The notes: generated from the sequence alone by a model not told the origin. Counted from the stretch's first letter, positions 32,122-42,710 are shown. The stretch is 64,000 nucleotides of DNA from Lepturacanthus savala (GCA_030544235.1 CM060462.1:38406026-38470025); one strand, 5' to 3'. Translations and numbers: made by a program.

Positions 32122-32266
32122 CATTGGTGTAAAGTTGTCCCCCCCCAAAAGTCTTTATAAACCACCAACAATAATTTGGAATATAAAGGAAATGTTTATT
32201 TAGTAGTAGTATTTAATATATATTGGTTATTGTCCCCCCATCAAACAAATAGGATTTTCACCCGAG
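32122..32266. mobile_element. 145-bp hAT-like non-autonomous insertion
   Basis: It interrupts a family C copy and is flanked by an exact 8-bp direct repeat GTAGAATT (32114-32121 and 32267-32274). Ends read CATTGGTGTAAAG on the left and, in complement, CTCGGGTGAAAAT on the right: imperfect inverted repeats that share the GGTG and AAA positions. An 8-bp target duplication with GGTG-containing ends is the hallmark of the hAT superfamily. No coding capacity. Confidence 0.75.
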
Positions 32267-32600
32267 GTAGAATTATCTTATCTCTGATATTTTAGATTAT
32301 TTCAATTTTAGGTCAATTTGATTATGGATAAAAAGTTTTTTTCCCTTGAAAAATGGTCAATTTGATTGTTTTTGGATTTGATTTTATATGCATTTTTATT
32401 CTATTGTTTTTTTAAAGCATAAATAAATTCACAAATAAAGTTGAGTTGATCTTGTTTTAATAAAACTCATCATTTTCTCTAAAAAAATTTATTTTAAATT
32501 ATTATTTATTATTTAAAATTTAGATATTTTTGATTAATATTTGCAATTGATTTCTGCTACATCACATTTAACAATGGAAGAGTTAGAATAAAACAAGAAT
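32267..32600 (+). mobile_element. family C copy, right part and AT-rich flank
   Basis: Resumes after the insertion with GTAGAATTATCTTATCTCTG, TTTTAGGTCAATTTGATTAT, then GTTGATCTTGTTTTAATAAA and TTTTTGATTAATATTTGCAA, the last also seen near 25750. Confidence 0.6.
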
Positions 32601-32691
32601 AAAGACTTAAAGCTCATCTAGGAAAGACTGAGATCAAACCAGCTGTTTTATATATATGAATAAATTCATGAAAGCAACATAAACCTTACAA

Positions 32692-32930
32692 TACACTGCA
32701 AAAAATGTCGAATTAGTCAAATATTTGGTAGAATTATCTCATCCCATTGGTAGATATTTAGGATTATTTGAATTTTGGCTCAGTATTGTAGAATAAAACT
32801 AACATTTTCATGTTTAATATTCATGTTTTCATGGTTTTATATATTTTAACTGATATAGTCAATTGATTTTCACATTTTCTGTATCTCACAATCACATCAA
32901 ATACTGATGCAGATGATTTACAACAACAAA
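32692..32930 (+). mobile_element. family C copy
   Basis: ACACTGCAAAAAATGTCGAA, TTAGTCAAATATTTGGTAGA, ATTATCTCATCCCATTGGTA, CATGTTTAATATTCATG, then a stretch 32883-32926 identical over about 44 bp to the minus strand of 44578-44621. Confidence 0.82.
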
Positions 32931-33084
32931 ATCTAGAGATCAGACACTTTCTCTCTGTTTCTTTCTTCCAACCTCTAAACTGTGGTGTTTTATTGAACGT
33001 CCACGAGTTAGAAAGACGATAACAAGGCTTTAAAGGAGGAGAATCAGAAATCTTTCTGGGAAGAAAAGAACAAAAGGAAAACCA

Positions 33085-33085
<1 letters not shown>

Positions 33086-33111
<26 letters not shown>
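33086..33111. repeat. (CA)n microsatellite
   Basis: About 13 CA units. Surrounding DNA (32931-33470) is AT-rich without recognised repeats. Confidence 0.96.
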
Positions 33112-33115
<4 letters not shown>

Positions 33116-33476
33116 CAAATATATACATAAACACACTCTCACTTCTCACATGTAGATCAATGTTCTTCATTTATGAGGATGAGGCAGAAGCATCTCCTTC
33201 ACTTTCATAATTATAAATGTGTATCGTTAAGATTTTATTGATAATTCTCTTTCTGACACTGATTCTGAAGAGAATTTGCTTGTAAAAGTATATATTATTT
33301 CACATTCAGAAGAGGACTAGTTAAATTCTGACTGTAACAAAATGTTGTTTCCAGAGCAGCAACCTAAGTCACCGTATAAACTCAGTGGGATAAAAAAATG
33401 TAAATAAAATAAGTAGGATTCCTGACATGAAAATGCTGAGTGAAGATTATAAATAATGGAGAACAGGATGTTTTTA

Positions 33477-33503
33477 AGCAGCAGCAGCAGCAGCAGCAGC
33501 AGC
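33477..33503. repeat. (CAG)n trinucleotide repeat
   Basis: About eight to nine CAG units, followed by CTTCTCTGCTGCAGAGG. The minus-strand open frame reads it as poly-Leu; there is no sign of a real exon. Confidence 0.95.
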
Positions 33504-33765
33504 TTCTCTGCTGCAGAGGTGGAAGCAGCCTGATGCTGCAGATGCTGCACTAAAACACAGACAACACGTCGTCTCCGTCTGCTTTACATGAATTTACCAA
33601 GTTTTAAGATACGTGCAAACACAGATGAATAAATTGACTATGAGCAGAAAGTGAGATTTTACACTGCAGCTGCAAACATTATAAGGTTTGATAAATTACA
33701 GGAATCAGCTTGTGGCAGCTGCATACTTTATTTTCACTTCTAAAAAGCTCTGATGTAAAATATAT
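33504..33765. other. unique DNA
   Basis: Non-repetitive; no coding signal. Confidence 0.4.
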
Positions 33766-33985
33766 GCTTTTACAGTTAGGTGTGAAAAGAGGGCTTTTAT
33801 TTTGAAGGACATACAATTTATAATGTCACATATGAAATATGATAAGAAACAATACACAAATATGTTTAATTCCAACCTAATGGAGTCCCATTGACTTACA
33901 TAGCATGAAACTATCTGAGACTATGTTTACTACTTTTTCTGACTTTTTTTTTAATATATCTACTACTTAGGCTATTTTAAGTAAT

Positions 33986-34030
<45 letters not shown>

Positions 34031-34066
34031 GTTTTATCCTGTCAAGTAATATTACATACAATAGAG
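33766..34066 (+). mobile_element. family B copy with internal (AC)n
   Basis: TGCTTTTACAGTTAGGTGTG, AAAAGAGGGCTTTTATTTTG, a degraded TTATAATGTCACATATG, then AATGGAGTCCCATTGACTTA and CATAGCATGAAACTATCTGA. An (AC)18 tract at 33989-34025 sits inside the element before ACATACAATAGAGTTAAA. Confidence 0.83.
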
Positions 34067-34074
34067 TTAAACCG

Positions 34075-34391
34075 TGTGTGTGTGTGTGTGTGTGTGCACC
34101 TGGGTACCTGTCTAACAGTGAACATTCACATTGTTATACATTTACACATGTTGGACCATCATGCCAAGAGGGGACTTTGTTTTAGGTCCCTTCTTGGAAA
34201 TGCTTTTAAATTATGTTAAAACATTTGAAGAAACATCTGGTGACATTTTTGCGTGTGTGCGTGTGTACTCTTGTGTACCCATCCAACAGTGGACATCTGT
34301 GCTGTTACACATTCACCAAGATTGGACTATAATGCCAGCAGGGGACTGTTTTAGGTCCCCTCTTGGAAATGTTTGAAAGCCATATGGTAAT

Positions 34392-34426
<35 letters not shown>

Positions 34427-35015
34427 CTACACTTGTGTACCTATCTAATAGTGGACATCCACGTCATTACCACCTTGCCAACTGGGGACTTTGTTTTAGG
34501 TCCCCTCTTGGACATGGTTTAAATCATGTTAAAAACATTTGAAGAAACATCTGGTGACATTTTTGCGTGTGTGCGTGTGTACTCTTGTGTACCTATCTAA
34601 CAGTGGACATCACAGTTGTTACCACCTTACCACCTTGGACATGCTTTAAATGATTTTAAAAAATGTGAAAAATATGGTGTATTTGTATGTGTGTGTGTGT
34701 GTATGTCTGAAATTTTATGCCCATCCAACAGTGGACATCCATGTCATTACACATTCACTAATAGTGGACTATTTTGCCAACTGGGGACTTTGTTTTAGGT
34801 CCCCTCTTGGACATGCTTTAATTAATAAAAAAACATTTTAAAAAATATGAAAATATGGTGGATTGTTTTTGTCTGTACGTGTGTGTGTCTGAAATTGTGT
34901 ACCCATCCAACAGTGGACATCTGTGCTGTTACACATTCACCAAGATTGGACTATAATGCCAGCAGGGGACTGTTTTAGGTCCCCTCTTGGAAATGTTTGA
35001 AAGCCATATGGTAAT

Positions 35016-35060
<45 letters not shown>

Positions 35061-35455
35061 CTACACTTGTGTACCTATCTAACAGTGGACATCCACGTCA
35101 TTACCACCTTGCCAACTGGGGACTTTGTTTTAGGTCCCCTCTTGGACATGGTTTAAATCATGTTAAAAACATTTGAAGAAACATCTGGTGACATTTTTGT
35201 GTGTGTGTTTACACTTGTGTACGTATCTAACAGTGGACATCCACATTGTTACCACCTTGCTAATTGGGGACATTTTTTAGGTCCCCTCTTGGACATGTTT
35301 GAAATAATAAAAAAAATTAAACAACATGAAAAAACTGGTGGATTTTTTTGTCTGTATGTGTGTGTCTGCAATTTCTATCATGCCAACAAGGGACACTGTC
35401 TTAGGTCCCCTCTTGGACATGCTGTAAATCATGTTAAAAACATGTGGAAAACATG
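34075..35455 (+). repeat. complex minisatellite, units of about 110-180 bp
   Basis: Nine units, each holding a (GT)n segment, CAACAGTGGACATCCA, a GCCAACTGGGGACTTTG block, TTTTAGGTCCCCTCTTGGAC and an A-rich tail. The GGGGAC word starts at 34170, 34341, 34484, 34783, 34965, 35118 and 35266, with two decayed units near 34636 and 35390. Open frames across it (for example 35160-35519) are chance products. Confidence 0.92.
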
Positions 35456-35519
35456 TAGAATTTCAGCCCCGCCCTCGGTCAAACACAGAGAAGAGGTAAA
35501 AAAAAAAAAAAGACTTTGA

Positions 35520-36310
35520 AAACAGATAATTAGCTGTGACGTGGCACCAATTAAAGCACAATGGTCACATGCTGGGTCTCGGAAAGATTTTGACGATAAT
35601 CACCTGTTCACAGTGTTTTAACTTGAGTGTGAGAGAGTGAAGGTCAAAGTGTGAAGGTCAAACATTTCCTGCTCTGCACCAATAAGCTGCACTTCGCGTG
35701 CAGTTTGTGTGAAATGTTAAGAGGTTTAACAATGTCGGTGCTAATATTAGCAACATTCTGCTAATTACTTGCAGCTGTAACATCATGTTACTTTCACTGA
35801 AAGAGGATTTGAAGTTACGGAAGAGAAACTATACGGCTGAGAACATCCAAACACGGCTTTTAGTTGTGTCCTTCTGAGATCGAGGAGGATTGAAGAACAT
35901 TTCCTTAAACCTGTCTCCTAGTTTAATTATAATCAACCAGCGTTTTCTGCATATGTATTTCGTGACCTGAAGGATCAACGCCAGCAACTTATCAACCTGT
36001 AAATAGCTGCAGACAATATAAACAAGACATTGATTTGTGTCTTTGTTTGAAACAAGGTGCTGTGCAATATTGATCAGCTTTACCAAAAAGGAGAGTGGAG
36101 ACGCCTCATACATATTTATCAGCCAAACGGCCCTTTTCAGCAGCTTCTCTCCTTGTCTCCGAGTGTTTTTCTCTCAGCCACACAGCCTTGGATTGTTATG
36201 CATAGAGTGACACGACCTGCAGGCGTTGCTCAGATTCTTATCATCATGCTCTCATCTGATGGGAACGCATGCTCTGACAAAGGCTGATCCTCCTAGATTC
36301 TGCTCATATC
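35520..36310. other. repeat-free stretch, possible conserved non-coding DNA
   Basis: Balanced sequence without recognised repeats, with ordered segments near 35740-36020 and 36030-36290. Short open frames on both strands match nothing. This is the second best candidate after 27.5-29.1 kb for conserved regulatory DNA; the inference rests on texture only. Confidence 0.3.
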
Positions 36311-36313
36311 TGC

Positions 36314-36335
36314 TTTTTTTTTTTTTTTTTTTTTT
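36314..36335. repeat. poly(T) run
   Basis: 22 T in a row. Sequence on both sides (to 36600) is balanced and non-repetitive, so the run could be the tail of a minus-strand retroposon or a simple expansion. Confidence 0.9.
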
Positions 36336-36644
36336 AACAATTCCATCAGCGGCGGATAAGCCGGGGCCGGCAATAAAGACGAAAATGGCAAATACACGGA
36401 GGGATCTGGGCAGCATCTGGAATGACCGATGGTTGATGCAGCGTTGTTTTGAATCATCAAAAAGTGATTGGAAAAAATGATGAGGGAGCGATAATACAGA
36501 GCGGAGGAACACGGGCGCAGGTACGGAAATGTCAACGCAATACATCAAATAGCATGGATTGCACATCCTTATAAAAGGCTCATATTACTTGGTATCTCAG
36601 GTCGGTTACCATGACACCCTGTAAATTAACCCATGTGTGACCAC

Positions 36645-36770
36645 TACGACTCCAAATACACAATCTATATGTTACTCATGCAGTTTTCTGATGGTAGACA
36701 ATCACTACTTCCTGTCACATGACGTCATCAACTTCCTGTCACTTCCAGAAAGAGACATTTTATTTTTATT
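36645..36770 (+). repeat. family D copy with CRE motif
   Basis: CAATCTATATGTTACTCATG, CAGTTTTCTGATGGTAGACA, CTTCCTGTCACATGACGTCA (TGACGTCA at 36720-36727) and AGAAAGAGACATTTTATTTT. The second half recurs at 37038-37092. Confidence 0.65.
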
Positions 36771-37037
36771 TATTTTTATTTTCAACCCTGACATTTATAT
36801 ATCTATATACAAAAACAAAAGAATTTTGTCATAAATGTTTTTTTTCTTTTTTTATATGAGTAAGCAACATTAAAATGCTATTTTATAAAATAAATTTAAT
36901 CAATTGTTTAAAAACAGACACATAACATGAAATATATGAAAAAGATTGGGCTTAAATGTTTATTTGTTTATTTATTTGACATGATAGTTAAAACTTAACT
37001 TAAAAAATAAAAAAAATAATAAATAAAAAATAAATAA

Positions 37038-37092
37038 CAACTTCCTGTCACATGACGTCATCAACCCACGCAGAAAGAGTCATTTTATTTAA
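37038..37092 (+). repeat. family D fragment with CRE motif
   Basis: AACTTCCTGTCACATGACGT followed by CATCAACCCACGCAGAAAG; a perfect TGACGTCA lies at 37053-37060. Confidence 0.65.
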
Positions 37093-37204
37093 ATTATTAT
37101 GATTTGTTTATATCTATTTAATTGTTCAAGTCTCTGGAATAAACCAAAAAATATGTTTTTATCTAGGAACAGTTTTTTGTTGATATGCATATTTAATCAA
37201 GCAT

Positions 37205-37315
37205 TAACAACAGTCTAAATGTTACTCATAGCTGTTTATTTGTTTTTTCTAATGATATTAGACAAGGTTTAAAGCAAAAAAGATGAAGTTTCTAAGTGCT
37301 TCCTGTTACATGAAT
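37205..37315 (+). repeat. family D copy, CRE part lost
   Basis: CAGTCTAAATGTTACTCATA, TCTAATGATATTAGACAAGG, GTGCTTCCTGTTACATGAA. Where the other copies have ACATGACGTCA, this one has TACATGAATAA. Confidence 0.6.
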
Positions 37316-37503
37316 AACTAGAACTAGAATAACCCATAAAATAATTTAGTACCGAGGATGAATAGTTTTATGATTATGTGCAAATTTGTGAAAGACATTT
37401 AATTACTAGAAATTAAAATGCAATTTCCCACAAATCAGAGTAGGAAATGGGAAAAAATAGACACTCAATGGACATAATTATAGTTATTATATAGCTCAAA
37501 ACA

Positions 37504-37521
37504 ACACACACACACACATAC

Positions 37522-37581
<60 letters not shown>
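37504..37581. repeat. (CA)n(TA)n compound microsatellite
   Basis: About eight CA then about 29 TA units. Confidence 0.96.
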
Positions 37582-37582
<1 letters not shown>

Positions 37583-38800
37583 CACAGGTAGAGCTGAACA
37601 TATCCTTGTCATATGGCGTATGCATCTATTTATTTTCATTTATGGGGAATTAATCCAAAAAACAGATGCTCAATAATTCAATAATGTACAGGACTCCCTT
37701 TTTTCATATATATATATATTGTGGTGACATTAATAAAGTTTCTGTTGTTCAAATAATTTGTTGTTAGCATGAGCAGCAAAGTGTGATATATGTTGAGGAA
37801 ATGCTAATAAAAAGACTAAATTAGAGCTAATGTTGCTACATATCTGCTAAAGGTGTAAATTACAGTTTGCTAACGTTTGCTAACAAATGCTAACTATGTT
37901 TTCTATATAAATATTGGAATTCAAATATATGAATAAAGATTTAAAGATTTAAAGGTGCAGATTCAGTTAGAAACATAATATTCATAAATATAACAATAGC
38001 AATGGTGTCATTGGTGTTTTCATCACATTTAGCAGCTTCTAGTGAAACAGATTCTGCAGAAATATAACATTCATAAGCATATTATAATAACATGCTAATA
38101 GCAATAGCATAATTCTTCAATAATCTGATAAAATGGGAGTTAGTTTGTCAGAATTGTGTCATATATGGTCTGTTTTTCATACCGTTAATTTTCCTTTAAT
38201 GAGAAACGTGTCCTGGTTCTTATTGGGTAAAAACTGCAGCCAGATTAGCGTTAAACTCCAATATAGCGGGTTAGCATCTGTGTTTCCAGCCACCTGATCT
38301 TCATCACAGCAGAAATAATCAGGCAAACACAGGTGTTACCAATGAAACTAATTAAGTTGAGAGTCTTTGCGGCACCTGTTGACATTGTTATCACCTGTGT
38401 TTGCTTAGTGTTTCATGTCAATATGGCTGCCATGGAAAAGGTCTTTATGCTTATTTACGCTCCACATTTAGACTCATTAGCTTTTCTTCCAGCTGCAGAT
38501 GATGCATTATCTGAATCACTGGAATAAATATACAACTGGTTTTAATTAGCATTGTTAAATATGCAGGTATGTGCTGCAGAAAACACAATGCAGACTGGAT
38601 TCTGGTTATTTTTACTACCATTAAGATGAATGAATAGAACATATCTGTGTGGAAATGAATTTAAAGCTGTAGTTTTTACCAAGTTAATCTAAAAATCTAG
38701 GATAGTGGGGAAAATACGTAAATAATAAAGCTGCTATGATCAATATTTTCATATTTATGAGGGATCAAATGATATCAAATGATATTAATGTGAGTCTTTT
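37582..38800. other. unique or old repeat DNA
   Basis: AT-rich with repeated GCTAAC words near 37870-37895 and ATAACATTCATAA words near 37970 and 38065, perhaps an old duplication. The 64-codon frame at 38333-38527 is not recognised. Confidence 0.35.
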
Positions 38801-38807
38801 CTAGAAT

Positions 38808-38972
38808 AAAACTGATGATCTTTGGGTTTTTCCATTTTAGGTTAAATCCTCAGTTTTGGGAACCAATGATCAACATTTTAAACCATTTTATGAACCAATC
38901 AACTAATCGATTAATCGTTTTAATGATTGATAGATTAAATAATTATCAGAATAGTCATTAGTTGCAGCTTTA
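38808..38972 (-). mobile_element. family A 5' half
   Basis: Plus-strand order: CTGATGATCTTTGGGTTTTT, AGGTTAAATCCTCAGTTTTG, AACCAATCAACTAATCGATT, TTATCAGAATAGTCATTAGT, TGCAGCTTTA, i.e. the family read backwards. Confidence 0.86.
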
Positions 38973-39043
38973 TTCTCAAAAATCTTGTTGCATTTCTCTC
39001 TAAATAAAGCTGATTGATTGATCCAAAGTTGACATTTTTATGG

Positions 39044-39308
39044 TAGAGCTGAAACGATTAATCAATTATCTGATTAGTTGTTATATAATTAATTAATCAC
39101 CAACTATTCTGATTATTGATTAATCGATTTGAGTCAATTTTAAGTAGAAAACGTCCAAATTCTCTAGTTCCAGCTTCTCTTCTCTGGTGATTTCCTGGTT
39201 TCTTTAGTCTTCTATGTTGTGTAACACTGTTCTACACTTTTATGAAACATATAACTAATCAATTCAATAATTGATGGATTGATCGACTATCAGAACAGTC
39301 GTTGGGTC
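39044..39308 (-). mobile_element. family A copy, near full length
   Basis: Begins with the complement of the 3' end (GAGCTGAAACGATTAATCAA), then ATTGATTAATCGATTTGAGT, TTCTCTAGTTCCAGCTTCTC, TTTCCTGGTTTCTTTAGTCT and ATCAGAACAGTCGTTGGGTC. About 265 bp; the ACAACCCAAAGATCATC block is lost. Confidence 0.87.
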
Positions 39309-39422
39309 ACACAAAACCCATATTTCACTGCAGTGTATTTGAATGTGTTGTGTATTATATACATTAAATCAACTGTATCATCAACCTTGTTTTAATTGAG
39401 ACTTATTTTTTCAATCAGAAGC

Positions 39423-39426
<4 letters not shown>

Positions 39427-39471
<45 letters not shown>

Positions 39472-39488
39472 TGTGTGTGTGTGTGTGT
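39427..39488. repeat. (GT)n microsatellite
   Basis: About 30 GT units with one GG break. Confidence 0.97.
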
Positions 39489-39499
39489 TTTACTGCTGT

Positions 39500-39780
39500 G
39501 TTGTGTATAATTGTGTGTGTGAGTGATGTGTTCAGGCTCTTCAGCAGAATCTCAGAGTGTAATTAAAGCACAGGGATATTATTATGAACCTCTCCTGATC
39601 TATGCTATGTCATCAGCCAGTATATTAGGATGTTAATGCATTGATTCTCTGCTATATGGGCTGATGTTTAGCACTTTGTGCATTAAAGGAGTTAATTAAG
39701 GCTGTATAGGTTATGCAGGCCTCTTCTGCTGCTGTAATATATTACAGTGATATTACAGGAGGAGGTTTTTCTTCTTTTTT
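39500..39780. other. repeat-free stretch rich in homeodomain-type words
   Basis: Contains AGTGTAATTAAAGCACAGGG, GTTAATGCATTGATTCTCTG and AAAGGAGTTAATTAAGGCTG, several ATTA/TAAT cores and no repeats. The texture is typical of conserved vertebrate enhancers, but conservation cannot be tested here. Confidence 0.3.
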
Positions 39781-40194
39781 CTTTTTTGTCTACACTGCAA
39801 GTATTTTTTTCCTCCTTGGGAAAAGCTGATCCAATACAACAAGGTACATTTATCTTTTATGATATTTCCACCCATTCACATTATATTACATGAGGTGGGT
39901 GATCATCATATATTTCAATACAGTTTTACGTCAGAAATTCCCAATAAATCATATCTGATATTTGGATTTGAGAAGCTCAAGTAAAAGAATTAAGGTTTAT
40001 TATAATGTAAATACATTAAATATTGATATATTATGTCTTTATCTCATTTATTTTTATAAAAAAATATGTTTTTTTTATCATATAATTCTTATCTAATTTC
40101 TCTTATTTTTGAATAACAACAATGTTAAATGTAATGTAATGTAATGTAAAATCAATAATTATATATAAATCCCTAAAACTATATATTTTAAGTT

Positions 40195-40310
40195 TCACGG
40201 TAGAGTAGAAAATACAGATAATTGTGTGAAAATGTAAGAAATATAAGTAAAAGTCAGCTGAAAAATAATGACTCCATTAAAATATAGATACACAACATAT
40301 TAAGTTAAAG
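40195..40310 (+). repeat. family E repeat segment, copy 1
   Basis: GTAGAGTAGAAAATACAGAT, AATTGTGTGAAAATGTAAGA, AATATAAGTAAAAGTCAGCT and AATGACTCCATTAAAATATA recur at 42711-42820 with about ten percent difference. A shorter relative lies at 40413-40470. Confidence 0.72.
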
Positions 40311-40471
40311 TATTCCGGCTTATTATAATCGAAATACCATTAAATAATTATTTATTATAATGTCTTTTTTGACTTTTTATGTCTGTTTATGTTTTATTAT
40401 TTTCTAAAATCTAAGGAGTAGAAAGTACAGAAAATGTGTAAGAAATTGAAGTAAAAATCGCTGAAAAATGA

Positions 40472-41260
40472 CGACCGCTAGCTGGCTGGATAGAGCTCTA
40501 TCAGAACTTGAATAGCATCAGCATTAGCATAGCATCAGCATTAGCATTAGCATTAGCATTAGCTTTTGCATTACCATAAGCATTAGTGTTAGCTGGCTGA
40601 ATAGAGCATTATCAGAAGTTGAATTATCAACACTCGGCCTTCTGTTTCCTAAATGCCATAACATAATCATAAAAATCCAAAATACCTGGATATAAACATG
40701 AAAATCCTTTGGCCAGAAAGGCTCCAGGAGTTAGCATTAGCATTAGCGGTAGCTGGCTGCATAGAGTGTTATTTGAATTTGAATCATCAACACTTGGCCT
40801 TCTGTTTCCTAAACACCATGATATAATCATGAAAAACCTTTGGCCAGAAAGGCTCCATGAATTAGCATTAGTGTTAGCATTAGCATTCACTGACTGGATA
40901 GAGTGTTATCAGAATTTGAATCATTAACACACTGCCTTCTGTTTCCTAAATGCCATGATATAATCCTGAAAATCCTTTGGCCGGAAAGGCTCCATGAGTT
41001 AACATTAGCGTTAGTATTAGCGTTAGCATTAACATTAGCATTATTGTTAGCTGGCTGGATAGAGTGATAGCATTAGCATTAGCATTCACTGACTGGATAG
41101 AGTGTTATCAGAAGTTGAATCATCAACACTCTGCCTTCTGTTTCCTAAATGCCATGATATAATTGTCAAAATCCTTTGGCCGGAAAGGCTCCATGAGTTA
41201 GCATTAGCGTTAGCATTAACATTACAGCATCAACACTCGGCCTTCTACTCCTTGAAGTGT
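40472..41260 (+). repeat. complex minisatellite with AGCATT hexamers
   Basis: Units of about 140-190 bp contain GCTGGCTGGATAGAG or CACTGACTGGATAGAG, TCAGAAGTTGAATCATCAAC, CCTTCTGTTTCCTAAATGCC, ATGATATAAT, CCTTTGGCCAGAAAGGCTCC and a variable (AGCATT)n tract. TTGGCC(A/G)GAAAGGCTCC occurs four times (near 40709, 40840, 40977 and 41177). Open frames such as 40627-40890 (minus; Asn-Ala repeats) come from the hexamer. Confidence 0.92.
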
Positions 41261-41269
41261 CAATACACA

Positions 41270-41360
41270 AAATTTCTACTTCAGTAAAAGTACTCATTTC
41301 AAAGTATACAAGTAAAAGGATGAAGTATAATGGAAATGTATTAACAAGTCAAATATTATA
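41270..41360 (+). repeat. family E fragment
   Basis: TTTCTACTTCAGTAAAAGTA, CTCATTTCAAAGTATACAAG, AAAAGGATGAAGTATAATGG: the shallow 'AGTAAAAGTAC' type repeat seen at 44231. Confidence 0.5.
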
Positions 41361-41493
41361 ATGTTGCCTTTTTTTACTTTTGTCTAATTGTCTAATTTGT
41401 CTCCTACTTGTGTCTTTTTATCTAATTGTGGCCATACTGATACCAAAGTTTTCACCTAAATAAGGTAAAGAATGTATGTTCTTAGCTACACAC

Positions 41494-41567
41494 CTGACTA
41501 ACAGGCTCCTCCCCCTCCTGACTAACAGGCTCCTCCCCCTCCTGACTGACAGGCCCCTCCCCCCACA
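41494..41567. repeat. 24-bp tandem repeat, three units
   Basis: CTGACTAACAGGCTCCTCCC plus CCTC occurs at 41494 and 41518, with a third, slightly changed copy at 41542. Since 24 is a multiple of three, the minus strand shows an eight-residue Arg-rich repeat in a 75-codon frame, which is not taken as a gene. Confidence 0.92.
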
Positions 41568-41665
41568 GAGCTGGGCTGAATAATTGGCATTCAGGATCAT
41601 CTGGGTGATAAGGAGGGTGGCGAATTCCATGTGAGACGCTTTCATCCCACGTCACAAAGTTCCCC

Positions 41666-41692
41666 GAGAGAGAGAGAGAGAAGGAAGGAGAG

Positions 41693-41739
<47 letters not shown>

Positions 41740-41740
41740 A

Positions 41741-41809
<69 letters not shown>

Positions 41810-41810
41810 A

Positions 41811-41857
<47 letters not shown>

Positions 41858-41858
41858 A

Positions 41859-41910
<52 letters not shown>
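41666..41910. repeat. (GA)n tract with AAGGAAGG interruptions
   Basis: Four AAGGAAGG interruptions divide about 240 bp of GA. The all-purine plus strand could form triplex DNA. Long open frames on both strands (Arg/Glu or Ser/Leu repeats) are artefacts. Confidence 0.97.
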
Positions 41911-41912
<2 letters not shown>

Positions 41913-42019
41913 TACTTTACATGCAGTGAGTTGGCAGCAGAATCCCCGAGGGAGACATTGTCGGTGAGGGGGAAACAGCTTTCTATGCATGAGGAGAAAT
42001 CTCCTTCAGGTTTGTGTTG

Positions 42020-42021
<2 letters not shown>

Positions 42022-42083
<62 letters not shown>
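42022..42083. repeat. (CA)n microsatellite
   Basis: About 30 CA units, followed by CTCCTCCTCCTCCTG. Confidence 0.97.
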
Positions 42084-42208
42084 ATCTTCATCATTCTCCT
42101 CCTCCTCCTGTGTCTGCAGGGATTTATGACCTGTCACCTCTGCAGCTCATGACGATGGAACAGGAAGAAGAAGGAGGCTACGGTGGTAATGGTGGTGGAG
42201 GTAGAAGA

Positions 42209-42262
42209 GGTGTGTGTGTGTGAGGTGTGTGTGTGTGTGTGTGTGAGGTGTGTGTGTGTGGG
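42209..42262. repeat. (GT)n microsatellite with GAGGT breaks
   Basis: Three GT runs split by GAGGT. Confidence 0.94.
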
Positions 42263-42347
42263 ATCTTCACGTCACTCCAACGCGATGTATCACTCTGTCG
42301 GGGGATTTTGTCCATTCAACCGTATGAGAGGAATTAACAACACAAAG

Positions 42348-42352
<5 letters not shown>

Positions 42353-42378
<26 letters not shown>

Positions 42379-42379
42379 A
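42353..42379. repeat. (GT)n microsatellite
   Basis: About 13 GT units. Confidence 0.95.
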
Positions 42380-42710
42380 CAGACAAGGTTATCGTGATAG
42401 TTACCACACCTCAGAGCTGTCTCCCAAAACTCATCTTTTATTTCTCGCAGAAAACCCTCACTTCAACGTGTTTTTCATTCTTTTTTTTTTTTTTAGAAGG
42501 TCAGAAACCAGAAAATCAGACAAAAACCTGCAGACTGACGTCTACTCATCTCCGAGTTGTGTCTCTTTATTTAATAAGAATAATGAAAAATAAAGTTTTA
42601 TCTCATTTTACTTCATCTCATATCTTTTTATCTAATAATTGTGGCTTGAAATAAGCAAAACGATTCACTAATCAGTTTATCTGGAGAAGCTTTGGTCAAT
42701 TTTTAACATC

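Noticed and set aside
31478..32203. 241-codon open frame
   Set aside because: Starts inside a GT microsatellite and ends inside a family C repeat; only the CpG-rich middle is of interest.
33477..33503. Poly-Gln or poly-Leu coding repeat
   Set aside because: The CAG run lies in AT-rich DNA with stops nearby; no exon context.
41631..42152. 173-codon Arg/Glu and 112-codon Ser/Leu open frames
   Set aside because: Translation of a (GA)n tract followed by a (CA)n tract.
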